From Myroides odoratus (GTDB lineage: Bacteria; Bacteroidota; Bacteroidia; Flavobacteriales; Flavobacteriaceae): a DNA stretch of 64,000 nucleotides. This document shows positions 55,632 through 64,000 of the stretch, piece by piece; position 1 is the first letter of the stretch; each line of letters opens with the position of its first letter. Where the stretch lies: positions 1 through 64,000 of the forward strand of contig NZ_LROZ01000007.1 of assembly GCF_001549985.1 (NCBI RefSeq), read 5' to 3'. A program made the translations under genes and the position numbers. The notes below the pieces were generated by a model that worked only from the letters and a program-made list of their open reading frames with translations, made no database searches and was not told the origin of the DNA.

Positions 55632-56450
55632 TTAAAAAAAGCGTTTAATCACCTGAAAAATTTGATAAACATCATCCATAGAATATTCCATAATCGCATA
55701 ACTAGCATTTCGACTAGACAAGATTAACTGTCTACTTTGCGGATTGAAATCTCCGATATCTTTATGAAGAATATGATCTTTGGTCACCAGTACAAAACCG
55801 TATTTTGTTTCTTTAAAACCACCCTCCCACAAATTCTTGGGAACTTCTTTAGCTAGAATCTCTGCTCCATTTGGTGTATCTTCAATATTTCCTCCATTCA
55901 TGGTATCGCCCACTACTTCAAATGCCTGATAATAACCTAACTCAAAATAATCTACGCTAAACTCTGCCCGAATAAAATGATCTTGAAGCAAATGGACATC
56001 TTGATACTTTTCAAGATAGGTTGTATGCGCTGTAAATGGAATTTTAAAAACCTCCATGTCTATTTTCTGTCCAGGGTAAAAAGTAAAAGTATTCCCGCGC
56101 TTATTGTAAAAAATCTCGGGTACATGACTTTTAGTCAAATACGTAGCTTCACTTTCAAATAATACATGTATCCCTCTTTTTTGCCCTTTCATTGCTTCAT
56201 CATGTATTGTTTTGGGTTGAGAAATAAATAAACTTCCTTCACCGTTTGCTAGCCACTTGCGGTTTAATATCGGTGCAAATGTCACTAGTCGATTAATAAA
56301 ACTCGTACTGATATTCACTTTTCCATTGACAATTTGGGAGAAAGAAGATTTCTTATACCCTAATTTTTGAGCAAGGTCGGTATGATTTTTAGCCAAACCT
56401 TCAAAAATAATCCACTTAACGGCCTCATTGAGGCGTTCAATTTTATCCAT
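55632..56450 (-). CDS. HTH regulator with S24/LexA-like C-terminal domain
   Basis: A 272-residue protein. The N-terminal XRE-type helix-turn-helix is DLAQKLGYKKSSFSQIVNGK. The C-terminal half has the S24-like layout, but at the position of the catalytic serine (normally GDSM) it reads VVGDTMNGG, with threonine. A basic segment, TKDHILHKDIGDFNPQSRQL, takes the place of the catalytic lysine region. Self-cleavage is therefore uncertain. Divergent with a 206-bp gap from the 507-residue unknown, so it may regulate that gene. Confidence 0.82.
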   Translation of the reverse strand: MDKIERLNEAVKWIIFEGLAKNHTDLAQKLGYKKSSFSQIVNGKVNISTSFINRLVTFAPILNRKWLANGEGSLFISQPKTIHDEAMKGQKRGIHVLFESEATYLTKSHVPEIFYNKRGNTFTFYPGQKIDMEVFKIPFTAHTTYLEKYQDVHLLQDHFIRAEFSVDYFELGYYQAFEVVGDTMNGGNIEDTPNGAEILAKEVPKNLWEGGFKETKYGFVLVTKDHILHKDIGDFNPQSRQLILSSRNASYAIMEYSMDDVYQIFQVIKRFF

Positions 56451-56656
56451 ATCTAAATAATTTACAAAAAATACACGAACGTTATACGTAATTTTTCATG
56501 GTAGAAAAAAACTTTGTTCGTATATTTGATTTTACACTTAAATAGCAAAAATACAGAAAAATCAATAAAAAATAATCAATTTTATTTATAATAATTCAAA
56601 CATAAATCACATTTATTACAAAAATCAAATATAAATCCTTCTAAAAAGCAACTAGT

Positions 56657-58180
56657 ATGAGTACCCCTTGGCAAAACATATCCCAACAAGATTTTTCGCA
56701 AGAACTTCTCCAGAAGTTAAGCGTTTCTATTCAAGAAAAACAACTACTCACCCTTTGGCTTGGAACCCTTTGGAAATCTTCAAGCCCTCATGGATTATGG
56801 ATGTATGTAAAAGATAAAGATCAAACCAATGCACTGTTTTCTACCGCATACAAAAAAAACGTACTAGACGAAGAGCAACTGCTAATTATTATACTAGACG
56901 CCACAGACTTAACCTATCACCAAACAATAGGCAATATTCTCTTCAAAACCAGCTTACTTCCTAGTCGTATCATCTATCAAACAATAGCCATCCCACTCCC
57001 TCCAGCAGTATCTAGCTCCTTAGGGAACTTTATTGCACTTTACCAAGACAAACACGCTTTATTGTCTTCGTATTGTAGCGATTTTATGACACAGCATTAC
57101 CTCGGAAGTAGTTCTGCATTGCTCAAGTTATTGACCTATGATTTAGATGTCTTAGAAACTGTTTTGTTAGGTGTGCCTCAAACAGCGACCACATTAACCC
57201 ATCGATTATTGCTTTTGGAACAACTTATACCTAAAATGAAAACACTATTTGTCAAACGCGAAGCAGATGTGTACTATATTTTGGATGATTTGGCGCAAGA
57301 GGTAGAAGATGTTCCTTATCAGATGTGGAATACAGCCCTTCAAAAAATTCAAAAGAAACTTCACCGCATTGTCCTGTTGGTGTTAGAACAAATGGATAGA
57401 CCCTCAACACGAATACCCCTCAAACGCAAAACAAGAAAGAAAAAAAACAAACCTTTTATCTACCAAGAAAAACTATGCTCCCTTTTAGCGACCAATCAAA
57501 TTGAGGAGATTTATCAATTTCATGAAATTCTTTATTCATACCCAACAAAACAACAAAAACACGTTTATTTGCTGGTTATCACCAAAGAAGAGCCCGACAA
57601 AGAAATAAAAAAAATCATACAGGAAATTGAATCGAACAAAGAAGGCATTTATTTTACGCTACTTGCTCATACTCGTTTTTATATTCAAGAGTATGTGTAT
57701 GAATTTTCTTCTTTTTTTAAATCCGTGATTCAATCTAGAAACAGAATTTACGCGAGTGATTATTATCCTCATATTCATTGGTACAAGAGTAATATGAAGG
57801 ATTACAATGATTTTATGCAACCTTATCAAGGGCGTTTAGCACAGATTAATCAAACCATTCAGCACCATTTTAAAAATCCGCAAGGCGATACGTTTATGAC
57901 TACCCATCATCTGTATACTTGTCTAACCGTTAAATTGCAAATTTACATTCTTCATCGCTTGCATTATCTACCTAAAACCAATAGCATCCACACATTGGTT
58001 CACTTAGCTTTGTATGCAGAAGACAAAGAAGCACCTAGGTTAAAGTCTTTATATGATTTCTTACATCCTCTTGTTTTTGCTTACACCATTCAAAATAAAC
58101 AAGAGAAAAAGTACAATTTAGTACTAGATCGAGTGACAGTTCAACAACTGCAACAATTCTTTACAACCCTTGAAATCTAA
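56657..58180 (+). CDS. 507-residue cytosolic protein of unknown function
   Basis: A soluble protein with no signal or membrane segment. The first ~240 residues contain helical stretches (SSALLKLLTYDLDVLETVLL), then comes a basic linker (RIPLKRKTRKKKNKPF), and residues about 280-400 read like an alpha/beta domain (KQQKHVYLLVITKEEPDKEI; EGIYFTLLAHTRFYIQEYVY). The last ~110 are helical (YTCLTVKLQIYILHRLHYLP). The layout of an alpha/beta domain followed by a helical bundle recalls Bacteroidota proteins with a nucleotidyltransferase-like plus HEPN-like pair, but I see neither catalytic motif. The family is not recognised. Divergent from the S24-like regulator. Confidence 0.7.
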   Translation: MSTPWQNISQQDFSQELLQKLSVSIQEKQLLTLWLGTLWKSSSPHGLWMYVKDKDQTNALFSTAYKKNVLDEEQLLIIILDATDLTYHQTIGNILFKTSLLPSRIIYQTIAIPLPPAVSSSLGNFIALYQDKHALLSSYCSDFMTQHYLGSSSALLKLLTYDLDVLETVLLGVPQTATTLTHRLLLLEQLIPKMKTLFVKREADVYYILDDLAQEVEDVPYQMWNTALQKIQKKLHRIVLLVLEQMDRPSTRIPLKRKTRKKKNKPFIYQEKLCSLLATNQIEEIYQFHEILYSYPTKQQKHVYLLVITKEEPDKEIKKIIQEIESNKEGIYFTLLAHTRFYIQEYVYEFSSFFKSVIQSRNRIYASDYYPHIHWYKSNMKDYNDFMQPYQGRLAQINQTIQHHFKNPQGDTFMTTHHLYTCLTVKLQIYILHRLHYLPKTNSIHTLVHLALYAEDKEAPRLKSLYDFLHPLVFAYTIQNKQEKKYNLVLDRVTVQQLQQFFTTLEI

Positions 58181-58223
58181 TAGCGCAGTATTCGTACTTT
58201 TCGATTCAATTTATATCTATAAT

Positions 58224-58256
58224 AAAAAAGGAGCTTTAAAAAAGCTCCTTTTTTTA
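58224..58256. terminator. Bidirectional terminator between convergent genes
   Basis: AAAAAAGGAGCTTT and AAAGCTCCTTTTTT form a perfect stem with an AAA loop. It lies between the 507-residue unknown and the RND outer membrane gene and has T runs on both strands. Confidence 0.85.
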
Positions 58257-58300
58257 ATACAATTATTAACCCAGACGATGAGTGATATTTCAACGTTCCT

Positions 58301-59737
58301 CTACTTCCATCCCCCTCCTAAACTCTTATAAATATCCACGACACCGATTAACTGTTTACTCTTAGCTTCAATCAATTCAATTTTAGCATCCATCGCTTCC
58401 CTCTGCGTCATTAATACTTCTAAGTAATCAGCTCTTGATGATTTAAACAACTCATTAGCAATACCCACTGCCTCAGATAACGCTTGAGTTTCTTTCTTTT
58501 TATATTCGAAGGTGTGTTGTATATTTTCAATATTGGCCATTTGATTGGCTACATCAAAATAAGCATTCAACAACGTTTTATCATATTCATACAACGCTTG
58601 TATCTGACGGGCATTCGCTGTATTAAACTCAGCTTTTATCGCACTTTTATTAATTAAAGGCGCTGCTAATTCCCCGACTATTGAGTACATCGCAGATTCA
58701 GGAAGTTTAACCAAATAAGAAGGTTTAAATGCATTCAACCCCACAGCAGCAGAAATTTCCAGCGAAGGATAAAATTCAGCTTGTGCCACTTTCACGTCCA
58801 ATTGAGCAGCTTCTAACTCTAATTCTGCTTGTTTAATATCGGGGCGATTCGATAGTAATTGACTTGGAATTCCAGTTTTTATTGCGGTTGGCACTAAATC
58901 CATAAACAGCTCCTTTTCGCGAATTATAGGTTGAGGATAACGCCCCAATAGCACATTAATTCTATTCTCTGTTTCTGTTATTTCTTGTCGAATACTAAAC
59001 TCTAAACTCTGCGCTTTCAAGAGTTCGCCTTCAAATTTTTTAACTCCTAACTCAGTACCGCGAGCGGCTTGTTTTTGAACAATGACAATCTCTAATGCTT
59101 TCTTCTGTAATTCAATATATTGCAAGGTTAAATCTAATTGATTGTCCAACGCCAACAATTCATAATAAGAAGTTGCTATTTCCGCAATTAAGACTGACAG
59201 CACCTTATTTTTTCCTTCTACTGTTCCTAAATAACGCTTAACAGCAGCTTCTTTGGCATGATGGAGCTTTCCCCACATATCAATTTCCCAAGAAGCAGAG
59301 AGTTGCCCTGAAAAGTCTCCGATATTTTCAGGTACTTTAACTCCTTTTTCTATTTCAGTTCCAGCATCACCGGCTCCTTGACTTGTATAGCGACCTACCT
59401 TTTCAAGACCTGCCCCAAGGCTAGCTCCTACTTTAGGTGCTAATTTCCCTTTTTGACGTAAAACGTCATTTTTGGCCACTTCAATCTCCTGAAGGGTAAT
59501 CAATAACTCTTGGTTATTTTTTAGTCCCTCTTCAATTAAAGCCGTTAAATGTGGATCAGTAAAAAATTGTCTCCAAGGGGCTAAACCCGAATTGAGTGTA
59601 TCGTTTTCTTCGCTATAAGCTAGGGGAAGTTTCATTTTACTATCCTCAGTAAGCGTAGCTTGCGGGGCTTTGCAGCTCCACAAACTCAAACTAATCCAGG
59701 TTAAAAAACCTACTTGATATAAAATCGATTTATTCAT
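58301..59737 (-). CDS. NodT-type outer membrane efflux lipoprotein
   Basis: A 478-residue outer membrane factor from the ATG at 59737 (MNKSILYQVGFLTWISLSLW, lipobox WSC). It has TolC-type coiled hairpins with the conserved QLSASWEIDMWGKLHHA near residue 140 and the second half SNRPDIKQAELELEAAQLDV. It overlaps the RND permease stop by 8 bases (ATGAATAA). It is last in the RND operon and forms the outer membrane exit duct. Confidence 0.93.
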   Translation of the reverse strand: MNKSILYQVGFLTWISLSLWSCKAPQATLTEDSKMKLPLAYSEENDTLNSGLAPWRQFFTDPHLTALIEEGLKNNQELLITLQEIEVAKNDVLRQKGKLAPKVGASLGAGLEKVGRYTSQGAGDAGTEIEKGVKVPENIGDFSGQLSASWEIDMWGKLHHAKEAAVKRYLGTVEGKNKVLSVLIAEIATSYYELLALDNQLDLTLQYIELQKKALEIVIVQKQAARGTELGVKKFEGELLKAQSLEFSIRQEITETENRINVLLGRYPQPIIREKELFMDLVPTAIKTGIPSQLLSNRPDIKQAELELEAAQLDVKVAQAEFYPSLEISAAVGLNAFKPSYLVKLPESAMYSIVGELAAPLINKSAIKAEFNTANARQIQALYEYDKTLLNAYFDVANQMANIENIQHTFEYKKKETQALSEAVGIANELFKSSRADYLEVLMTQREAMDAKIELIEAKSKQLIGVVDIYKSLGGGWK

Positions 59738-62700
59738 CTTTTTCAATGTATTCGTAAATAGTAGATTCATCTTCGTAATGTGTTAGTTTTGTTTTCTCCG
59801 CTATTGTCCCAAAAATGTAGTAGAGTCCAGGTACGACAACTAAACCAAACAGCGTACCGATTAACATTCCTCCTGCGGCTGCCGTTCCAATGGTTCTATT
59901 GCCAATTGCTCCGGGACCACTAGCTAATGCCAAGGGAATTAATCCTGCAATAAAGGCAAAAGAAGTCATTAATATAGGACGAAAACGCAATGCAGCACCT
60001 TCTACCGCAGACTTTAAAACGCTGTGTCCCTGTCGATGCATAAACAGAGCAAATTCCACTATTAACACTGCATTTTTACCTAGTAAACCAATCAACATCA
60101 CGAGTGCAACTTGTGCATAGATATTATTCTCTAATCCCAAGATACTCAAACAAAAATAGGCGCCAAAAATACCTGCAGGTAGCGATAAAATAACAGGTAA
60201 AGGAAGAATAAAACTCTCATACTGTGCGGCCAAAATAAGATATACAAATCCCAAACAAATTGCGAAAATAACAGCGGCTTCATTTCCTCTGGATACTTCA
60301 TCTTTTGAGATACCTGCCCAATCAATTCCATACCCATGCGGTAATGTTTCTTTTGCTACCTCTTGAATGGCTTTTATCGCAGCTCCACTACTGTATCCTT
60401 GTGCAGGAGCTCCACTGATTTCAGCTGCATTGTACATATTAAAACGCGTATATTCTGACAGTCCATATACTTTTTCCATCGTCAAGAAAGCAGAATAAGG
60501 AACCATTTCACCTCGATCATTTTTCACAAACATATTCAATACATCTTGAGGCAAAGCTCTATATTCTGGTGCAGATTGAACCATAACTTTATAAGGTCGA
60601 TCAAATTTGATAAAACTAGTTTCATAATCACTTCCTATTAATGTTGATAAGTTATCCATCGCTTGTGCAATAGATACCCCTTTTTGTTCTGCTTTATCAT
60701 TGTCAATTTTCAATAAGTACTGAGGAAAACTCGCACTATAAAAGGTAAATACAGAACTGATTTCTGGGCGTTTACTCAAAGCAACGACAAACTCCTTGCT
60801 CACCTTTTCCATCTGCTTATAATCTCCACTTCCCATTTTATCTAAGAGCCTCAACTCAAATCCACCTGCAGCTCCATACCCTGGTACAGCAGGAGGTTGG
60901 AAAAATTCGATTGTAGCTCCAGTCAAGGTTTTAGATTTTTCTTCTAATTCTTCAATAATCTCTTGTGCTGATTTTTCACGCTCTTCCCAGCGTTTTAAAT
61001 TAATCAAACACGATCCTGTATTCGCGCTCGTTCCTTCGGTCAGGATTTCATACCCTGCTAAAGAAGAGACAGACTTTACGCCCTCAATCTCTTGAGCTAA
61101 TTTCTGCAGTTGAGCAGCAACTTCATTGGTGCGCTCTAAAGTTGCACCAGGAGAAGTTTGAATGATTGCATAAAACATTCCTTGATCTTCATTTGGAATA
61201 AATCCCGTTGGCAATTTCATATTCAACAAGTAAATAGCGCCACAGAAAATAGCCAACATACCAAACGTCAATACTCTTCTACTTGCGGTTTTATTGAGTA
61301 TACTTTTATAGCGATAAGCACCTCGAGTAAACAAACGATTAAACCCGTCTAAAAAGTGATTCAATAGCGTTCTTTTTCTTTCTTTTCCGTGGTTATTTCT
61401 CAAAATCATCGCACATAGAGCGGGTGTTAACGTCAAGGCCACTACTCCAGATAAAACAATAGCGGTTGCCATGGTAATTGAAAACTGACGATAAAAAATC
61501 CCTACAGGGCCACTCATAAAGGCGATAGGAATAAATACGGCTGCCATAACACAAGTAATAGCGATAATCGCTCCGCTAATTTCTTTCATCGCTTCTTGCG
61601 TTGCCCGATACGGAGAGAGGTGCTCCACTTCCATCTTGGCGTGTACTGCCTCAATCACAACAATGGCATCATCGACAACAACACCAATCGCCATGACCAA
61701 CGCAAAGAGAGAAATTAGATTTAGCGTAATCCCAAATACGCTCATCATAGCAAACGTTCCAATTAAAGAAACAGGAACTGCTAACGTTGGAATTAAAGTC
61801 GATCGCCAATCGCCTAAAAAAACGAAGACAACCACACTGACTAAAACAAAAGCTTCTAGTAAAGTATGTACAACTTTCTCCATTGAAGCATCTAAAAAAG
61901 AAGATACATCATAACTGATTTCATAATGCATTCCTTTAGGGAAATCCTCTTGTAACTCTGTCATTAAATGTTTCACCTGATTGATGACCTCACTTGCATT
62001 ACTTCCAAAGGATTGTTTGATGACAATAGCGGCAGAAGGCTTACCATTCAAATTAGAATAGATATCATACATCGTACTTCCAAACTCGATATCAGCTACA
62101 TCTTTCAAACGAAGAATTTCTCCTTCTGGCGTTGATCTCAAAATAATAGCTCCATACTCTTTTTCTGTATTAAAACGCCCGGAATATTTTAGAACATATT
62201 CAAATGCTTCTGCTCTTTTCCCTGAGCTTTCTCCAATACGCCCTGGTGAAGCTTCTATACTTTGTTCTTGTAAAGCCTCCATCACTTCTTGAGCAGAGAT
62301 ATGAAGTGCAGTCATACGATCCGGTTTTAGCCAAATACGCATTGCATACTCCCTGTTTCCTAAAATATCGGCTACTCCTACTCCATTAACTCTTTTTAAT
62401 TCTGATAAGATATTAATATCAGCATAATTGTATAGAAATTTCTGGTCGGCTTTGGCATCGTCACTATACAAGTTTAAATACATCAACATATTGGATTCTT
62501 CTCTTGTAATTTTGACCCCTTCACGTACCACTAAAGGAGGTAATTTATTAATTGCTGAAGAAACGCGATTTTGTACATTGACAGCGGCTAAGTTAGGATC
62601 TGTACCCAATTCAAAAATCACTTGAATAGAGGCTTCCCCATCATTTCCAGCATTCGACTCCATATATTTCATTCCAGGTACCCCATTAAGTGCTCTTTCT

Positions 62701-62894
62701 AAAGGGATAATCACAGACTTAATCAATAATTCTCCATTGGCTCCTGGATATTCTGCCGTGATATTAACCTTAGGAGGAGAAATTGAGGGAAATTGAGTTA
62801 CAGGTAATTTCAACAGCGATAGTACCCCTAAGAATACAATAATCAACGAAATAACAATCGACAGCACGGGTCTGCGAATAAATAGTTTAAACAT
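59730..62894 (-). CDS. RND multidrug efflux permease (AcrB/HAE1-like)
   Basis: A 1054-residue RND pump. It has 12 membrane segments in two halves around two large periplasmic loops. MFKLFIRRPVLSIVISLIIV opens the protein, and the proton relay region is in ALVMAIGVVVDDAIVVIEAV (segment 4). The middle linker has NMKLPTGFIPNEDQGMF, and the second half ends with GTAAAGGMLIGTLFGLVVVP. The downstream NodT-type duct overlaps, and the upstream adaptor is 29 bp away. Substrates cannot be told; multidrug or detergent export is usual. Confidence 0.96.
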   Translation of the reverse strand: MFKLFIRRPVLSIVISLIIVFLGVLSLLKLPVTQFPSISPPKVNITAEYPGANGELLIKSVIIPLERALNGVPGMKYMESNAGNDGEASIQVIFELGTDPNLAAVNVQNRVSSAINKLPPLVVREGVKITREESNMLMYLNLYSDDAKADQKFLYNYADINILSELKRVNGVGVADILGNREYAMRIWLKPDRMTALHISAQEVMEALQEQSIEASPGRIGESSGKRAEAFEYVLKYSGRFNTEKEYGAIILRSTPEGEILRLKDVADIEFGSTMYDIYSNLNGKPSAAIVIKQSFGSNASEVINQVKHLMTELQEDFPKGMHYEISYDVSSFLDASMEKVVHTLLEAFVLVSVVVFVFLGDWRSTLIPTLAVPVSLIGTFAMMSVFGITLNLISLFALVMAIGVVVDDAIVVIEAVHAKMEVEHLSPYRATQEAMKEISGAIIAITCVMAAVFIPIAFMSGPVGIFYRQFSITMATAIVLSGVVALTLTPALCAMILRNNHGKERKRTLLNHFLDGFNRLFTRGAYRYKSILNKTASRRVLTFGMLAIFCGAIYLLNMKLPTGFIPNEDQGMFYAIIQTSPGATLERTNEVAAQLQKLAQEIEGVKSVSSLAGYEILTEGTSANTGSCLINLKRWEEREKSAQEIIEELEEKSKTLTGATIEFFQPPAVPGYGAAGGFELRLLDKMGSGDYKQMEKVSKEFVVALSKRPEISSVFTFYSASFPQYLLKIDNDKAEQKGVSIAQAMDNLSTLIGSDYETSFIKFDRPYKVMVQSAPEYRALPQDVLNMFVKNDRGEMVPYSAFLTMEKVYGLSEYTRFNMYNAAEISGAPAQGYSSGAAIKAIQEVAKETLPHGYGIDWAGISKDEVSRGNEAAVIFAICLGFVYLILAAQYESFILPLPVILSLPAGIFGAYFCLSILGLENNIYAQVALVMLIGLLGKNAVLIVEFALFMHRQGHSVLKSAVEGAALRFRPILMTSFAFIAGLIPLALASGPGAIGNRTIGTAAAGGMLIGTLFGLVVVPGLYYIFGTIAEKTKLTHYEDESTIYEYIEKDE

Positions 62895-62923
62895 CTTGAT
62901 TCAATGAATTACTTAATACTCAA

Positions 62924-64000
62924 TTAATCTGCACTTAAATGCAGGGTTCTCAATACTTCTTTAGGATTTTGAGCCTTGGCATGAATGTGGTCGCCCTCTT
63001 TTACTCTTTGAATTCCTTCAAGTAACACCTGATCTTTTGCAGAAAGGCTATTGGAATCAAGCACATAGATATCTGGCAACTCATAACTTACCTCAATTTC
63101 TTTCGCTTGTATTACCCCTTCTTTATTTACAACAAATACAAATTTCTGTCCTTGTCGTTCAAAGGTTGCTTTTTGTGGAAGAATTAACGCCTGTGCTAAA
63201 GGAATAGATAAGCGTACCTTGCCCGTTTCACCATTGCGAAGTAATTGGTCCGGATTAGGAAATTTTGCACGAAAAGCAATATTTCCTGTTTCATTGTTAA
63301 ATTCTCCTTCTATCGTTTCTATTTTCCCTTTAAAAGGCAAGACTTTACTATTCGCCATCACCAACTCTACCGTTTCACTTTCTTGTTTTTGAGGACTTGT
63401 TTTATAGTTTAAATATTCCACTTCGGATACATTAAAATAGGCATACATCGCTGTATTATCCGATAAGGTTGTCAACAGCTCTCCTTCGTCTAATAGACTA
63501 CCTAAGCGTTTAGCTAAATGCCCAACATATCCCGAAAAGGGTGCTCTAATTTCGGTATAGCTCAAGTGTATTTGCGCCAATTTCATTTCGGCTTTTGCCT
63601 TTTGTAAACGCGCTAGAGCGACAGCTTTCTCATTGGTAGAAACAATATTATTACGCGTTAAGTTTTCTACATTTTCTACCTCAATTTGGGCTTCTGCTAC
63701 TTCTGCTTTTGATTTATCCAACTCAGCCTCATGCAATTGAGGACGAATTCGAAATAACAATTGACCTTGGGTGATATACTGGCCTTCATCGACCAATATC
63801 GCTTCTAAATACCCTTTTTCTTGGGTGCGAATTTCAATGTTTTTTACGGATTTAATTTGAGAGACATACTCTTTGGTTACCACTGTATCCATCACTAAGG
63901 GAGTTGTAGTTGGATAATCCTTAACCTCTTCTTTTTCCTGTTTTGAGGTATTACAGCTAAATAACCCCATTACAGCACTTAGAGAAACAATATAAACTAC
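62924..64000 (-). CDS. RND efflux periplasmic adaptor, lipoprotein (partial at window edge)
   Basis: An adaptor whose frame runs open past the window edge. In the last 30 bases before the internal ATG at 63970 the frame reads VVYIVSLSAV, then MGLFSC, i.e. a lipoprotein signal with Cys, so the true start lies outside the window. The body shows YLEAILVDEGQYITQGQLLF, coiled coil at about residues 80-130, IRAPFSGYVGHLAKRLGSLL and a beta-barrel domain. It is first in the operon with the RND pump and outer membrane factor. Confidence 0.93.
   Translation of the reverse strand, partial: VVYIVSLSAVMGLFSCNTSKQEKEEVKDYPTTTPLVMDTVVTKEYVSQIKSVKNIEIRTQEKGYLEAILVDEGQYITQGQLLFRIRPQLHEAELDKSKAEVAEAQIEVENVENLTRNNIVSTNEKAVALARLQKAKAEMKLAQIHLSYTEIRAPFSGYVGHLAKRLGSLLDEGELLTTLSDNTAMYAYFNVSEVEYLNYKTSPQKQESETVELVMANSKVLPFKGKIETIEGEFNNETGNIAFRAKFPNPDQLLRNGETGKVRLSIPLAQALILPQKATFERQGQKFVFVVNKEGVIQAKEIEVSYELPDIYVLDSNSLSAKDQVLLEGIQRVKEGDHIHAKAQNPKEVLRTLHLSAD

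Overview
The window reads as chromosomal DNA of a low-GC member of the Bacteroidota, most likely Flavobacteriaceae and possibly Myroides or a close relative (inference). The signs are: genes with family-typical Bacteroidota architectures (a CzcA-CzcC fusion, DUF6660, DUF3810, LysM plus receptor-ligand domain, an MBG-repeat surface protein, outer-membrane barrels with a carboxypeptidase-like N-terminus); weak ribosome binding sites; and several TAnnTTTG-type -7 promoter boxes ahead of genes.

Layout. 1-4800: a very large, incomplete secreted MBG/Fn3 repeat protein and a secreted protein of unknown function. 5058-10864: yidC, pyrG and an LtaS-like sulfatase-fold enzyme. 11019-16945: a heavy-metal RND efflux operon (DUF6660 protein, CzcA fused to a TolC-like outer membrane factor, CzcB). 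17531-18890: a small P-loop ATPase and a TauE/SafE permease. 19221-26111: an AraC regulator with a TolC/HlyD/MFS tripartite drug efflux operon, then a second MFS gene. 26193-29847: an AT-rich accessory patch of small orphan genes and decayed gene fragments, flanked by dispersed intergenic repeats. 30113-47108: mostly housekeeping and metabolic genes (MBL-fold hydrolase, AraC regulator, NDH-2, OsmC, LysM receptor, guaA, gltS, transaldolase-like aldolase, SDR, M28 peptidase, kptA, SMI1/HEAT protein, HutD).

The most interesting system is at 47164-51955, probably with 52107-55546. It is a ribosomally made, post-translationally modified peptide (RiPP) locus. A 56-residue precursor with a double-glycine leader and a two-cysteine core (51785-51955) is followed by a strong hairpin with a U-rich tail, a radical SAM/SPASM maturase, an unrecognised 304-residue protein and a C39-peptidase ABC exporter. 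An outer-membrane barrel protein lies upstream on the same strand. A LuxR-type regulator is divergent from the barrel, and the space between them is dense with perfect inverted repeats. 55632-58180 holds an S24-like repressor and a divergent 507-residue unknown. 58301-64000 is an AcrAB-TolC-type RND operon whose adaptor gene runs off the window.

A second theme is the intergenic DNA. Spacers, often at gene 3' ends, carry low-complexity GTGAGATTG/GGTTTGTTCTTTG-like repeats and a modular dispersed repeat that exists in long and short forms. No tRNA, rRNA, CRISPR array or recognisable insertion sequence was seen.
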